Shown one piece after another: positions 42,180 through 52,400 of a DNA stretch of 64,000 bases (the stretch's first letter is position 1; each line of letters starts with the position of its first letter). The translations under genes and the position numbers were made by a program. The stretch lies in assembly GCA_965217125.1 (NCBI GenBank), contig OZ244244.1, positions 1,886,999 to 1,950,998 on the forward strand. Direction: 5' to 3'. The DNA comes from JAAOIF01 sp965217125 (lineage in GTDB: Bacteria; Pseudomonadota; Gammaproteobacteria; PS1; Pseudothioglobaceae). The notes under the pieces are model-generated. The model made no database searches. It was given only the letters and a program-made list of their open reading frames with translations, and was not told where the DNA came from.

Positions 42180-43016
42180 ATGAAACTACTCCATTTTGAA
42201 GTTGGTATTGAGCAGCCATTCTTTTTAATCGCTGGGCCTTGCGTGATTGAATCTGAAATTTTGGCGTTAGAAAGCGCTGCATACTTAAAAAAAATCACCG
42301 ATGATTTGGGCATTAACTTTATCTATAAATCTTCCTACGATAAAGCCAATCGCACCAGTGCCAGCAGTTTTCGAGGCTTAGGTCTTGAACAAGGTTTGCG
42401 TATTTTACAAAAAGTTAAAGAGCAAGTGGGTGTGCCTGTGCTTACAGATGTGCATGAAGATACGCCCTTAGATGAAGTTGCTTGTGTGGTTGATATGATG
42501 CAAACACCGGCATTTTTAGTGCGCCAGACTAATTTTATTCAAAATGTCTGCAAGCAAGGCATTCCAGTGAATATTAAAAAAGGTCAATTCCAAGCGCCTT
42601 GGGATATGGGCAATGTGGTGGAAAAAGCATACCAGACTGGTAATAAAACAATCACTATTTGCGAGCGCGGCACTTCGTTTGGCTACAACACGCTGATTTC
42701 TGATATGCGCGGTTTATCGACCATGCGCGCTATTGGTTGCCCGATTGTATTTGATGCGACTCATTCGGTGCAACAGCCCGGCGGACAAGGCACCACCTCT
42801 GGCGGCCAAAGGGAAATGGTGCCAGTGCTTGCGCGCGCTGCAGTAGCAGTTGGCGTTTCAGGTTTATTTATGGAAACCCATCCTAATCCTTCAGTTGCAC
42901 TGAGTGACGGGGCGAATATGATTCCCTTAGATAAAATGGCAGAATTGTTAAAAACCTTGCAAGATTTGGATAATATCAGCAAACAAAATGGATTTTTAGA
43001 AAATCATTTAAGTTAA
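42180..43016 (+). CDS. kdsA: 3-deoxy-8-phosphooctulonate (Kdo-8-P) synthase
   Basis: Condenses PEP with arabinose 5-phosphate for lipopolysaccharide Kdo. Motifs: LIAGPCVIES, YKSSYDKANRTS (PEP site), GVPVLTDVHE, QTNFIQ, NIKKGQFQAPWDM, DATHSVQQPGGQG and METHPNPSVALSDG. 278 residues. Indicates a Gram-negative outer membrane with Kdo-containing lipid A core. Confidence 0.97.
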   Translation: MKLLHFEVGIEQPFFLIAGPCVIESEILALESAAYLKKITDDLGINFIYKSSYDKANRTSASSFRGLGLEQGLRILQKVKEQVGVPVLTDVHEDTPLDEVACVVDMMQTPAFLVRQTNFIQNVCKQGIPVNIKKGQFQAPWDMGNVVEKAYQTGNKTITICERGTSFGYNTLISDMRGLSTMRAIGCPIVFDATHSVQQPGGQGTTSGGQREMVPVLARAAVAVGVSGLFMETHPNPSVALSDGANMIPLDKMAELLKTLQDLDNISKQNGFLENHLS

Positions 43017-43062
43017 AAAAAATTTACTTTGTATAATTGTGATTTAATTTGAGGTAAAAAAA

Positions 43063-43794
43063 ATGTTAAAAATAGCGCTAACAGGTAGCAGTGGAAGAAT
43101 GGGACAGGCCATTATTGAGGTGATTAGTCAGAGCGATTCACTGATTTTAGCTGCTGCCTTAGATAAGGGCGGCGACTTAAATTCGGCATTGTCTCAATTT
43201 GATGTATTGATTGACTTTAGCAGTCCAGCAGCTACACTACAATATTTAGCGATTTGTCAAAATGCCGGCAAAGCTATGGTCATTGGCACCACAGGTTTTG
43301 CGGATGATGAATTGCAAATTATTAACAGTGCGGCTAAAGATATTGCTATTGTATTTGCACCGAATATGAGTATTGGGGTTAATGTATCGTTGAAATTATT
43401 AGATATGGCAGCACGGGCGATTGGCAATGATGCCGATATTGAAATTGTTGAAGCGCATCATCGTCATAAGGTGGATGCGCCCTCAGGCACAGCATTAAAG
43501 ATGGGCGAGGTGATTGCTAACGCATTGGGCAGAGATTTATCCAAGTGCGCTGTCTATACCAGAGAAGGCATTGAAGAGCCGCGCAGTCGTCAAACCATTG
43601 GCTTTTCTACCATTCGTGGTGGTGATTTGGTGGGCGAGCATACGGTGAGTTTTTTTATGCAGGGTGAGCGCCTTGAAATAACACATAAAGCCTCATCTCG
43701 TGCAACATTTGCGAATGGTGCGGTGCGCGGTGCAACTTGGTTAAAAGACAAACCAAGCGGGCTTTATACTATGCAAGATGTTTTGGCTTTGTAA
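43063..43794 (+). CDS. dapB: 4-hydroxy-tetrahydrodipicolinate reductase
   Basis: Lysine/diaminopimelate branch. NAD(P)-binding motif ALTGSSGRMGQAI, then VIGTTGF, FAPNMSIGVNVSLKL and the catalytic EAHHRHKVDAPSGTALKMGE. 243 residues is slightly shorter than E. coli (273) but typical for compact members. yciI follows after 3 bases. Confidence 0.96.
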   Translation: MLKIALTGSSGRMGQAIIEVISQSDSLILAAALDKGGDLNSALSQFDVLIDFSSPAATLQYLAICQNAGKAMVIGTTGFADDELQIINSAAKDIAIVFAPNMSIGVNVSLKLLDMAARAIGNDADIEIVEAHHRHKVDAPSGTALKMGEVIANALGRDLSKCAVYTREGIEEPRSRQTIGFSTIRGGDLVGEHTVSFFMQGERLEITHKASSRATFANGAVRGATWLKDKPSGLYTMQDVLAL

Positions 43795-43797
43795 AAA

Positions 43798-44097
43798 ATG
43801 TTATATGCTATTATTGCCACCGATGTTGAAAATTCATTAGAAAAACGCTTGTCGGCGCGCCCAGCGCATATTGAGCGTTTGCAGGTTTTAAAAAATGCAG
43901 GGCGACTGATTTTGGCAGGGCCGCACCCTGCTATTGATAACAACGAGCCGGGTGAGGCAGGTTTTACCGGCTCGCTGGTGGTGGCAGAATTTGCTTGTTT
44001 GCAAGATGCACAAACTTGGGCACAATCAGACCCCTATTTAGAGTCGGGTGCGTATGCAAATGTTATTGTTAAACCGTTTAAAAAAGTACTACCATAA
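43798..44097 (+). CDS. yciI: YciI family protein
   Basis: 99 residues, dimeric ferredoxin-like fold. Family pattern MLYAIIATDVENSLEKRLSA, PAHIERLQ (conserved His), GRLILAGPHP and SDPYLESGAY. Relatives include dehydrochlorinase-like enzymes, but the cellular role of YciI is not established. It directly follows dapB. Confidence 0.9.
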   Translation: MLYAIIATDVENSLEKRLSARPAHIERLQVLKNAGRLILAGPHPAIDNNEPGEAGFTGSLVVAEFACLQDAQTWAQSDPYLESGAYANVIVKPFKKVLP

Positions 44098-44100
44098 CTT

Positions 44101-44259
44101 ATGAGCCTTATTTTCAGACCTTTATTTGAAAAAGAAAGCTCAACTTACAGCTATTTGTTGGCAGATTCTCAAACTAAAGAGGCGATTACTAAACAACGCG
44201 ATATTGGGCTGATTGAAGAGTTAGATTTACCTAAAAATCCATGGCATCATGCCTGCTAA
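44101..44259 (+). pseudogene. N-terminal relic of a persulfide dioxygenase (ETHE1-like)
   Basis: 52 codons. IFRPLFEKESSTYSYLLAD is the characteristic start of ETHE1/Blh-type metallo-beta-lactamase dioxygenases. Next comes KEAITKQRDIGLIEELDL, which aligns only if about eight residues (the IDPV segment) have been deleted. The frame then stops at TAA with all metal-binding HxHxDH motifs missing. Clearly a decayed gene. Confidence 0.7.
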
Positions 44260-44295
44260 TCAAAGCTGTGGCGCTAGTATTATCACTCAATAATT

Positions 44296-44373
44296 ATGAA
44301 AAAAATTACTATTATCGGTTCAGGTTTTGCTGGATTAACAGCCCTTAGAACTCTGCGAATGTTTTTTCAGTAA
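44296..44373 (+). pseudogene. N-terminal relic of an FAD-dependent oxidoreductase
   Basis: 25 codons: MKKITIIGSGFAGLTALRTLR carries a Rossmann GxGxxG dinucleotide-binding motif of the kind starting sulfide:quinone oxidoreductases and NADH dehydrogenase 2. It is cut off at a TAA. Next to the persulfide dioxygenase relic it probably was an SQR-type gene. Confidence 0.6.
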
Positions 44374-44414
44374 ATTTCAGTAATAAAAAAACATAAAAAA
44401 CAGAAAATTAACCC

Positions 44415-44443
44415 TTGTATTGAAAAGATAGTTATGGGATAAT
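44415..44443 (+). promoter_or_regulatory. Extended -10 promoter of the tRNA-tufB operon
   Basis: TTGTAT (44415-44420) and GATAAT (44438-44443) are spaced by 17 bases. TG one base upstream of the -10 makes an extended -10. It lies just before tRNA-Tyr and should drive the three tRNAs and tufB. Confidence 0.6.
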
Positions 44444-44460
44444 GCTTGATTGCTTTTTTG

Positions 44461-44545
44461 GGAGGGGTTCCCGAGTGGCCAAAGGGAACAGACTGTAAAT
44501 CTGTCGGCTCTGCCTTCGAAGGTTCGAATCCTTCTCCCTCCACCA
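44461..44545 (+). tRNA. tRNA-Tyr (GTA)
   Basis: Class II tRNA with variable arm. Anticodon GTA in CTGTAAA, T-loop GGTTCGAATCC, encoded CCA at 44543-44545. The tRNA order Tyr-Gly-Thr before tufB matches E. coli. Confidence 0.97.
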
Positions 44546-44570
44546 TAGGCAAGCGTAATAAAAAGGATTT

Positions 44571-44644
44571 GCGGGTATCGTATATTGGTATTACCTTGGC
44601 CTTCCAAGCCAATGAGACGAGTTCGATTCTCGTTACCCGCTCCA
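44571..44644 (+). tRNA. tRNA-Gly (TCC)
   Basis: Anticodon TCC in CTTCCAA. The acceptor GCGGGTA pairs with TACCCGC, and CCA is encoded. 74 nt. Confidence 0.97.
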
Positions 44645-44657
44645 AGTACAAGGTTGT

Positions 44658-44733
<76 letters not shown>

Positions 44734-44777
44734 ATAGATTTATATGTTATTTATTTTAGAAAAAAAAGGAGAATAAA

Positions 44778-45968
44778 ATGCCAAAAGAAAAATTTGAGCG
44801 AACCAAACCCCATGTCAATGTTGGCACCATAGGTCATGTTGACCACGGTAAAACCACATTAACCGCGGCTATCACCAAAGTTATGGCAGAAGCCAGAGGC
44901 GGTGAATTTAAAAATTACGCAGATATTGATAATGCCCCTGAAGAAAGAGAACGCGGCATTACCATCTCTACCGCCCATGTAGAATATGAATCAGAGGCTC
45001 GCCATTACGCCCATGTTGATTGTCCTGGACATGCCGATTATGTTAAAAATATGATTACTGGTGCTGCACAAATGGACGGCGCTATTATTGTCATTGCTGC
45101 CACAGATGGTCCTATGGCACAAACCAGAGAGCATATCTTACTCTCGCGTCAAGTAGGCGTGCCCTACATCTTGGTTTATATGAACAAGGCTGATATGGTT
45201 GATGATGAAGAATTAGTAGAATTGGTTGAAATGGAAATCCGTGAGTTACTCAGTGAATACGAATTCCCAGGTGATGACACCCCAGTTATTTTTGGCTCTG
45301 CACTAAAAGCATTAGAAGGCGACACTTCTGATATTGGCGTGCCTTCAATTATTAAATTAGTAGAGGCATTAGATAGCTATATTCCAACACCAAAACGCGA
45401 TACCGATAAAAACTTCATTATGCCGATTGAAGATGTATTCTCAATCTCTGGTCGTGGCACAGTTGTTACCGGTCGTATTGAAGCAGGCAAGGTTAATATT
45501 GGCGATGAGATTCAAATAGTCGGCATCAAAGACACTCAAACAACCACTTGCACTGGTGTTGAGATGTTCCGTAAATTATTAGATTCAGGTGAGGCCGGTG
45601 ATAATGTAGGTGTTCTGCTTCGTGGCACTAAACGCGAAGAAGTAGAACGCGGTCAAGTGCTTGCTAAGCCCGGCTCAATTAAGCCACATTCAAAGTTTGT
45701 GGCAGAAGTTTATGTCCTGAGTAAAGAGGAAGGTGGTCGTCATACCCCATTTTTTAACAACTACCGCCCACAATTCTACTTCAGAACAACAGATGTAACT
45801 GGCGCTTGTGAGCTACCAAAAGATGTAGAAATGGTAATGCCGGGTGATAATCTGAAGATGGATGTTGAACTACTCTCACCGATTGCTATGGACGAAGGCT
45901 TAAGATTTGCCATTCGTGAAGGTGGTCGCACGGTTGGTGCTGGTGTGGTTGTTAAAGTAACGGACTGA
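44778..45968 (+). CDS. tufB: Elongation factor Tu
   Basis: Delivers aminoacyl-tRNA to the ribosome. 396 residues. G motifs: GHVDHGKTTL, DCPGHADY, NKADMV; switch I is RERGITI. A strong SD (AAGGAGAA) precedes the ATG. Position after the three tRNAs matches tufB in E. coli. Confidence 0.98.
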   Translation: MPKEKFERTKPHVNVGTIGHVDHGKTTLTAAITKVMAEARGGEFKNYADIDNAPEERERGITISTAHVEYESEARHYAHVDCPGHADYVKNMITGAAQMDGAIIVIAATDGPMAQTREHILLSRQVGVPYILVYMNKADMVDDEELVELVEMEIRELLSEYEFPGDDTPVIFGSALKALEGDTSDIGVPSIIKLVEALDSYIPTPKRDTDKNFIMPIEDVFSISGRGTVVTGRIEAGKVNIGDEIQIVGIKDTQTTTCTGVEMFRKLLDSGEAGDNVGVLLRGTKREEVERGQVLAKPGSIKPHSKFVAEVYVLSKEEGGRHTPFFNNYRPQFYFRTTDVTGACELPKDVEMVMPGDNLKMDVELLSPIAMDEGLRFAIREGGRTVGAGVVVKVTD

Positions 45969-46026
45969 TAATTAATTTAATTAATAGGATAGGTTGGCTT
46001 GGGTGATTGTCAATTTTAAAGTATTT

Positions 46027-46102
46027 AGGCAAGTGGCTCAATTGGTAGAGTGGCGGTCTCCAAAACCGTTGGTTGGGGGTTCGAGTCCCTCCTTGCCTGC
46101 CA
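46027..46102 (+). tRNA. tRNA-Trp (CCA)
   Basis: Anticodon CCA in CTCCAAA. The acceptor AGGCAAG pairs with CTTGCCT, and the 3' CCA is encoded. Lies between tufB and secE, as in many gammaproteobacteria. Confidence 0.97.
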
Positions 46103-46118
46103 TATTTAAAGGTGTATT

Positions 46119-46490
46119 GTGAGTAAAGCAACAGAAACGCAAATAAAAGAATCGTTATTAAGTATGATTGTGTCAATCCTGATTGTGATTGCCTCGCTTG
46201 TAGTATTCTATGTGGATCCATTAGGGTTAAATACAACACTGTATAAGGTATTAGCTTTATTGGCAGGTGTGGCTTTAGCAGGGTTTATATTTTTCAGATC
46301 GCCTCAGGGCGCTAGATTAACTTTGTTTCTAAAAGGGACAAAAATTGAATTACGAAAAGTTGTTTGGCCAACGCGTGATGAAACCATAAAAACAACTGGC
46401 ATGATTATGATTGCTGTTGTGATTGTTGCTATCTTTTTAGCACTGGTAGATTCATTTTTCTCATGGCTGGTCCAGCTATTAACAAATTAG
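46119..46490 (+). CDS. secE: Preprotein translocase subunit SecE
   Basis: 123 residues starting at GTG. Three transmembrane segments, as in enterobacterial SecE, with the conserved amphipathic stretch LKGTKIELRKVVWPTRDE before the last helix. nusG follows after 8 bases. Confidence 0.95.
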   Translation: MSKATETQIKESLLSMIVSILIVIASLVVFYVDPLGLNTTLYKVLALLAGVALAGFIFFRSPQGARLTLFLKGTKIELRKVVWPTRDETIKTTGMIMIAVVIVAIFLALVDSFFSWLVQLLTN

Positions 46491-46498
46491 GAAATACG

Positions 46499-47032
46499 AT
46501 GGCGAAAAGATGGTATGTGCTTCATGCGAGAAGTGGTTATGAAGCTAAAGTTAAAATAGCGATTGAAGAAGCCGTTGCCAGAGAAGGTTTGGAAGAATTA
46601 GTTAGCGATGTTATGATTCCGACCGAGCAAGTGATGGAGCTTAAAGACGGCCAGAAGAAAACTGCTGAACGCAAATTTTTCCCCGGTTATATGTTAGTTA
46701 ATATGGAGCTGACTGAGCCGAGCTGGTTATTGGTTAAAAATACCAATAATGTGATTGGTTTTATTGGCGGCTCATCAGGCAAACCTTCGCCCATTACACA
46801 GCGTGAGGTAGATATGATTCTTGCTCGTGTACAAGAGGGTGCTGACAAGCCTAAGCCTAAGGTTGCTTACCAAGCAGGCGAAGAAGTTTTAGTGATTGAC
46901 GGCCCATTTAACGAATTTAACGGCTTGATTGAAGCAGTTGATTACGAAAAGAATTTATTGAAAGTAGAGGTGTTAATTTTTGGACGAACTACCTCAGTAG
47001 AATTAGAGTTTTCTCAAGTGGAAAAAACTTAA
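46499..47032 (+). CDS. nusG: Transcription antitermination protein NusG
   Basis: 177 residues from ATG 46499 (MAKRWYVLHARSGYE); the longer frame overlapping secE is discounted. NGN domain with FFPGYMLV and GFIGGSSGKPSPI, and C-terminal KOW domain GEEVLVIDGPFNEFNG. Couples polymerase with ribosome or Rho. Confidence 0.97.
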   Translation: MAKRWYVLHARSGYEAKVKIAIEEAVAREGLEELVSDVMIPTEQVMELKDGQKKTAERKFFPGYMLVNMELTEPSWLLVKNTNNVIGFIGGSSGKPSPITQREVDMILARVQEGADKPKPKVAYQAGEEVLVIDGPFNEFNGLIEAVDYEKNLLKVEVLIFGRTTSVELEFSQVEKT

Positions 47033-47127
47033 AATAACCTAAACTAATGGTTGTGATTTAACCGGGGAGTTTGATTTAATCATCAAATGTTTGACCCAAA
47101 ACGAAGCAAATGCTTCAAGGAAGAAAA

Positions 47128-47565
47128 ATGGCTAAAAAAATAGAATCTTATATTAAACTGCAGATTTCAGCACAAGAAGCAAATCCTTCGCCGCCAGTTG
47201 GTCCAGCACTTGGTCAGCATGGTGTCAATATTATGGATTTTTGTAAGGCGTTTAACGCCCAAACTGGAGAAATTGACAAAGGTATGAAGGTGCCTGTGGT
47301 GATTACGGTTTATAGCGACCGTAGTTTTACTTTTGTTACTAAAACACCGCCTGCTGCGGCATTATTATTAAAATTAACCGGCATTAAAAAAGGTTCTAGT
47401 GTGCCACATACAGATAAAGTAGGCAATGTAAGTCGTGCACAGCTTGAAGAAATTGCAACTATTAAAATGAAAGATTTGAATGCAAACGATATGCAGTCAG
47501 CTGTCAAAATTATTGCCGGTACAGCGCGTTCTATAGGTATGGTTGTGGAGGGTTTAAATGAGTAA
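47128..47565 (+). CDS. rplK: 50S ribosomal protein L11
   Basis: 145 residues from ATG 47128, behind an AAGGAAG SD. The N-terminal IKLQISAQEANPSPPVGPALG and the C-terminal rRNA-binding domain GTARSIGMVVEG are typical. A small hairpin (47103-47116) in the leader may contribute to L1 control of this transcript. Confidence 0.97.
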   Translation: MAKKIESYIKLQISAQEANPSPPVGPALGQHGVNIMDFCKAFNAQTGEIDKGMKVPVVITVYSDRSFTFVTKTPPAAALLLKLTGIKKGSSVPHTDKVGNVSRAQLEEIATIKMKDLNANDMQSAVKIIAGTARSIGMVVEGLNE

Positions 47566-48253
47566 GTTAAGCAAAAAACAAAAAGAGATTGCAACTAAGG
47601 TTGAGGCTGAAAAGCGTTATTCAATCAATGATGCACTAAATTTATTAAAGGACTGTGCAACCGCAAAATTTGATGAGTCAATTGATGTCAGTATTAATCT
47701 TGGTGTTGATACTAACAAATCCGAGCAAAATGTACGCGGCGCAGTGGTATTGCCAAATGGCACCGGTAAAACAGTTCGTGTTGCAGTATTTACACAAGGC
47801 GATAATGTAGCCAAAGCGCAGGCAGCAGGAGCAGATGTAGTGGGCATGGAAGACTTAATGAAATCAATGCAAGATGGCGATCTTAACTATGATGTGGTGA
47901 TTGCATCACCTGATGCAATGGGTGTGGTCGGTCGCTTAGGGCAAGTATTAGGTCCGCGTGGTTTGATGCCAAACCCTAAAGTCGGCACAGTAACACCAGA
48001 TGTGGCAACGGCGGTTAATAATGCCAAAGCAGGTCAGGTGCGCTATCGTGCAGATAAAGCCGGCATTGTTCATGCTGGCGTTGGCAGGGCATCATTTAGC
48101 ACAGAGTCCTTAGCACAAAATATCACTACTTTATTGGAAGCATTAAAAAAAGCAAAACCTAGTTCGACTAAGGGTGTGTATTTTAAAAAAATAAGTGTTT
48201 CTTCAACTATGGGACCAGGTCTTGCAGTTGATTTAGCATCGGTTGGCATTTAG
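47558..48253 (+). CDS. rplA: 50S ribosomal protein L1
   Basis: 231 residues. Overlaps rplK by 8 bases. Signature GPRGLMPNPKVGTVT and VDVSINLGVD-like SIDVSINLGVDTNKS. Binds 23S rRNA at the L1 stalk and, by family knowledge, represses the L11 operon. Confidence 0.97.
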   Translation: MSKLSKKQKEIATKVEAEKRYSINDALNLLKDCATAKFDESIDVSINLGVDTNKSEQNVRGAVVLPNGTGKTVRVAVFTQGDNVAKAQAAGADVVGMEDLMKSMQDGDLNYDVVIASPDAMGVVGRLGQVLGPRGLMPNPKVGTVTPDVATAVNNAKAGQVRYRADKAGIVHAGVGRASFSTESLAQNITTLLEALKKAKPSSTKGVYFKKISVSSTMGPGLAVDLASVGI

Positions 48254-48445
48254 TCAGCTAAATAATTCTTTGGGTCGCAGATGTATCTGATTGACCTCAA
48301 AGACCATAGGTGCAGATATTCCTCCTGGAGTATTTGTTTAATTGAGTGGTAGCACACTTAGCCTATGTAGAGGGTATGTGAATACTCTGTGGCGAAAGTT
48401 ATCAAAATGATGGCTTTCTTTTTTTAAACTGTTCAGGAGAGGCAA
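48254..48445 (+). ncRNA. L10 leader (autoregulatory mRNA leader of rplJL)
   Basis: 192 bases between rplA and rplJ without an open reading frame. In gammaproteobacteria this position holds the L10(L12)4-binding leader. The stretch contains several short stem candidates and a terminator-like hairpin at its end. Assignment is by position and structure, not by alignment. Confidence 0.7.
48394..48425 (+). terminator. Attenuator-like hairpin in the rplJ leader
   Basis: GAAAGTTATC (48394-48403) pairs with GATGGCTTTC (48409-48418), with two G-T pairs, followed by a run of T. Transcripts reaching rplJ must read through, so it is a probable attenuator. Confidence 0.65.
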
Positions 48446-48970
48446 ATGGCTCTAAATCTTGAAGCAAAAAAGGTTGTTGTCAAACAAGTAAATTCACTAG
48501 CTAATAGTGCAATTTCTATTGGCGTGGCCGAGTATCGCGGATTGAGTGTTGAACAAATGACTAATCTTCGTTGTAGTGCGATTGATGCAAATGTTTCTTT
48601 ACGCGTGGTAAAGAATACCTTAGCAAAAATAGCATTGGCGAAGACTGAATGCGAGTGTGTATTACCAGTTCTTAGCGGGCCGGTAATCCTTGGATTTTCT
48701 CAGGAAGATCCAGGTGCAGTAGCACGCGTATTTAAAGATTTTGTTAAAGATAACAAAGATTTAGTCGTTAAGGGTTTGGGCGTTGCAGGTGATTTTGTGG
48801 ATGCAAATCAGCTTAAGCGTATTGCAGACTTACCAACTAAAGATCAAGCGATCAGTCTGGTTATGGCACTTATGTTAGCACCGGTTGAGAAACTAACAAG
48901 AACTTTGAATGAAGTTCCGACAAAAGTGACCAGAGTGGTAGCGGCAGTTCGTGACCAAAAACAACAATAA
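48446..48970 (+). CDS. rplJ: 50S ribosomal protein L10
   Basis: 174 residues. N-terminal rRNA-binding domain with GVAEYRGLSVEQMTNLR and LRVVKNTLAKIAL, and a C-terminal helix that binds L7/L12 dimers. SD CAGGAGAGG. Confidence 0.97.
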   Translation: MALNLEAKKVVVKQVNSLANSAISIGVAEYRGLSVEQMTNLRCSAIDANVSLRVVKNTLAKIALAKTECECVLPVLSGPVILGFSQEDPGAVARVFKDFVKDNKDLVVKGLGVAGDFVDANQLKRIADLPTKDQAISLVMALMLAPVEKLTRTLNEVPTKVTRVVAAVRDQKQQ

Positions 48971-48990
48971 ATAAATAAGGAGTAAATATC

Positions 48991-49368
48991 ATGGCATTAT
49001 CAAAAGACGATATTTTAAATGCAATTGCAGATATGTCTGTAATGGATGTTGTTGAATTAGTTTCAGCAATGGAAGAAAAGTTCGGCGTATCAGCAGCAGC
49101 AGTGGCAGCAGCACCTGTAGCGGCAACAGCAGATGCTGGCGGCGTAGTAGAAGAGCAATCAGAATTTAGTGTAATTCTAACTAGCTTTGGCGAGAAGAAA
49201 GTTGCGACCATTAAAGCGGTGCGCGGCATCACTAGCTTAGGACTTAAAGAAGCCAAAGATCTGGTTGAAGCTGCACCAACACCTATTAAAGAAGGTGTTA
49301 GTAAAGCTGAAGCTGAAGACCTTAAAAAGCAACTTGAAGAAGCAGGCGCTAGCGTAGAGCTTAAATAA
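48991..49368 (+). CDS. rplL: 50S ribosomal protein L7/L12
   Basis: 125 residues. N-terminal dimerisation region, Ala-rich hinge (AAAVAAAPVAATADAGG), C-terminal factor-binding domain with KKVATIKAVRGITSLGLKEA. SD AAGGAG. Confidence 0.98.
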   Translation: MALSKDDILNAIADMSVMDVVELVSAMEEKFGVSAAAVAAAPVAATADAGGVVEEQSEFSVILTSFGEKKVATIKAVRGITSLGLKEAKDLVEAAPTPIKEGVSKAEAEDLKKQLEEAGASVELK

Positions 49369-49378
49369 GTTGTGTTAG

Positions 49379-49411
49379 CCAAAATCCCTATGAGGGGATT
49401 TTGGTGTTTTT
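49379..49411 (+). terminator. Hairpin terminator/attenuator between rplL and rpoB
   Basis: CCAAAATCCC (49379-49388) pairs with GGGATTTTGG (49395-49404), then a T-rich tract. As in E. coli it would reduce rpoBC expression relative to ribosomal proteins. Confidence 0.85.
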
Positions 49412-49474
49412 AATAAGAACAAATTAAAGTCCTAAAAAGATTTTATAAGCAATAATTAATAATGTGAGGTATTC

Positions 49475-52400
49475 ATGGCTTATTCATTCACTGAAAAAAA
49501 GCGAATTAGAAACAATTTTGGCTCTAGGGAATCAATTTTAACTGAACCAGACCTGCTGGCTATCCAAATAAACTCATTTAATGGTTTTATTCAAGCTGGG
49601 GAAAAAGATAAAATCAATATTGGGCTAAATGCCGTATTTCAATCGGTATTTCCAATAACAGCGGTTAATGGCTATGCTGAAATCGAATATGTTGATTACA
49701 AATTACAAGAGCCTAAATTCAGTGTTGAAGAATGTAAGCTTCGTGGCGTTACTTTTGCCTCGACTTTACTGGTTAAATTAAATTTGGTTTTATTTGATAA
49801 AAACGGCTCAACTCTGAAGAAAAAACGCCGTGTCAAACAAGTTATTGAAGAAAATGTTTATCTTGGTCAATTACCAATGATGACTGAAACCGGCACATTT
49901 GTTGTCAATGGCACAGAGCGTGTTGTAGTGTCGCAGTTGCATAGGTCGCCGGGTGTTATTTTTGAACATGACAAAGGAAAAACACATTCCTCAGGCAAGA
50001 TTTTATTCTCATCAAGGGTGATTCCTTATCGTGGTTCATGGTTAGATTTTGAATTTGACCATCATGAACATTTATATGCTCGAATTGACCGCCGTAGAAA
50101 ACTACCAGTAACCACTTTGCTACGCGCGATGAGCCTAGATAGCGAGCAAATCCTAAGTAGTTTTTTTGAAAAAATTGGGGTTAAACTCAAAGCCAAATCT
50201 TGTGATGTGAGTTTATCACCGCAAAAATTGCGTGGTGTGATTGCAGAGTTTGACATCAAGTCAGGTAAAAATACTATTGTTGAAAAAGGTCGCCGTATCA
50301 CCGCTAAACACACTAAATTATTAGAAGCAGCAGCCATCAAATCAATCAATACAGCACTTGAGTATTTATTAGACAAAGTTATTGCGCAAGATTTAATTGA
50401 CAAAACAACCGGTGAAATTTTATTGGCTGCAAACACTGTTATTACCGAAGAGGTATTGCAAGTATTAAGCGCCCATAAAGTTAGGAGAATTGAGATTCTC
50501 CATATAAATGAGTCCGAAGGTGGTGCTTATATTTCAGATACATTGCGCTTAGACGAAACCCAAACTGAGCTTGAAGCGCGTATGAGTATTTATCATGTGA
50601 TGCGTCCAGGCGAGCCAGCAACGGAAGACGCGGTTAACTTATTATTTAATAACTTATTCTTTAAGGGCGACCATTATGACCTTTCTAAAGTTGGTCGTAT
50701 GAAGCTTAACCGCCGTTTAGGGGTTGCCTCAGAAGCCGGCAAGCATGTGCTAACCAATGATGATATTATTAGCGTTCTTAAATTATTGATAAACATTAAA
50801 AATGGTAATGATGTTGTTGATGATGTTGATACACTTGCCAACAGACGCGTCAGAGCGATTGGTGAGATGATTGAAAACCAGTTTAGAATTGGTTTGATTC
50901 GCGTTGAAAAGGTGGTTAGAGAAGGTTTGAATTTGGCAGAAACTGATGAGCTGACTCCGCAAGATTTGATTAACTCTAAGCCAGTGTCATCAGCTGTGAG
51001 AGAATTTTTTGGCTCTTCGCAGTTGTCGCAATTTATGGACCAAGTGAATCCACTATCAGGAGTTACCCATAAACGCCGTATTTCAGCCTTGGGACCAGGT
51101 GGTTTAACTCGTGAACGCGCTGGTTTTGAAGTGCGTGATGTGCATCCGTCTCATTATGGTCGTCTGTGTCCGATTGAAACACCAGAAGGTCCGAATATTG
51201 GTTTGATTAATACTTTAGCGGTGTATGCTAAAACCAATCATTATGGCTTCTTAGAAACGCCTTATCAAGTAGTTAAAAAAGGTAGGGTTACTCGTGAGAT
51301 TGTGTATGTTTCTGCCATTGATGAAATCGCACATACTATTGCACAAGCCAACGCAAATATTGATGACGAAGGCAAATTAACCGATGAGTTGATTTCATGT
51401 CGGCATAAAAATGAGTTTGTTTTGGTTAATTATAAAGATGTAACTTTAATTGATATTGACTCTAAGCAAATCTCTTCAGTAGCAGCGTCTTTAATTCCAT
51501 TTTTAGAGCATGACGATGCAAACCGTGCGCTGATGGGCTCAAATATGCAACGCCAAGCAGTGCCAGTACTCAAGGTCGAGAAACCCTTAGTAGGCACAGG
51601 CATTGAGCGCGTGGTTGCTATTGATTCACGCGTTTGTGTAACGGCAAAAAATGCCGGTGTGGTTGAAGCAGTTGATGCCTCTCGCATTGTTATTCGTGTC
51701 GATTCTAAGCAAACCAAAGTCAGTAAATTGGGTGTTGATATTTACAATTTAACCAAGTATGCGCGTTCAAATCAAAACACTTGTATTAACCAAAAACCTT
51801 TGGTTAAAACTGGTGATAAGATTACTGCAGGCGATGTATTGGCAGACGGACCTTCGACCGATTTGGGTGAATTAGCATTAGGTCAAAATATGAAAATTGC
51901 TTTTATGCCTTGGAATGGTTACAACTTTGAAGATTCAATTCTGATTTCAGAACGCGTGGTGCAAGAAGATCGCTTCACCACCATACATATTGAAGAGTTA
52001 ACCATTTATGCGCGTGATACTAAGCTGGGTCCTGAAGAAATTACCGCAGATATTCCTAATGTTAGTGAGTCTGCACTAGCCAAGTTAGATGAAGTTGGCG
52101 TGGTTTATGTGGGCGCGCGCGTTAAAGGCGGCGATATTTTGGTTGGCAAGGTAACTCCAAAGAGTGAAGTGGTTTTGTCCCCTGAAGAAAAACTATTGCG
52201 TGCTATTTTTGGTGAAAAAGCCAGCAGTGTAAAAGATTCTTCCTTGCGTGTTGGCGCGTCAAAATCTGGCGTGGTGATTGATGTGCAAGTCTTTACCCGT
52301 GATCGTGTTGATAAAGATGCCAGAGCTATTAGTATTGATGAAGATCGTTTAGCTAAAATAAGAAAAGATATTGACGATGAATTTGGCATTATTGATGGTG

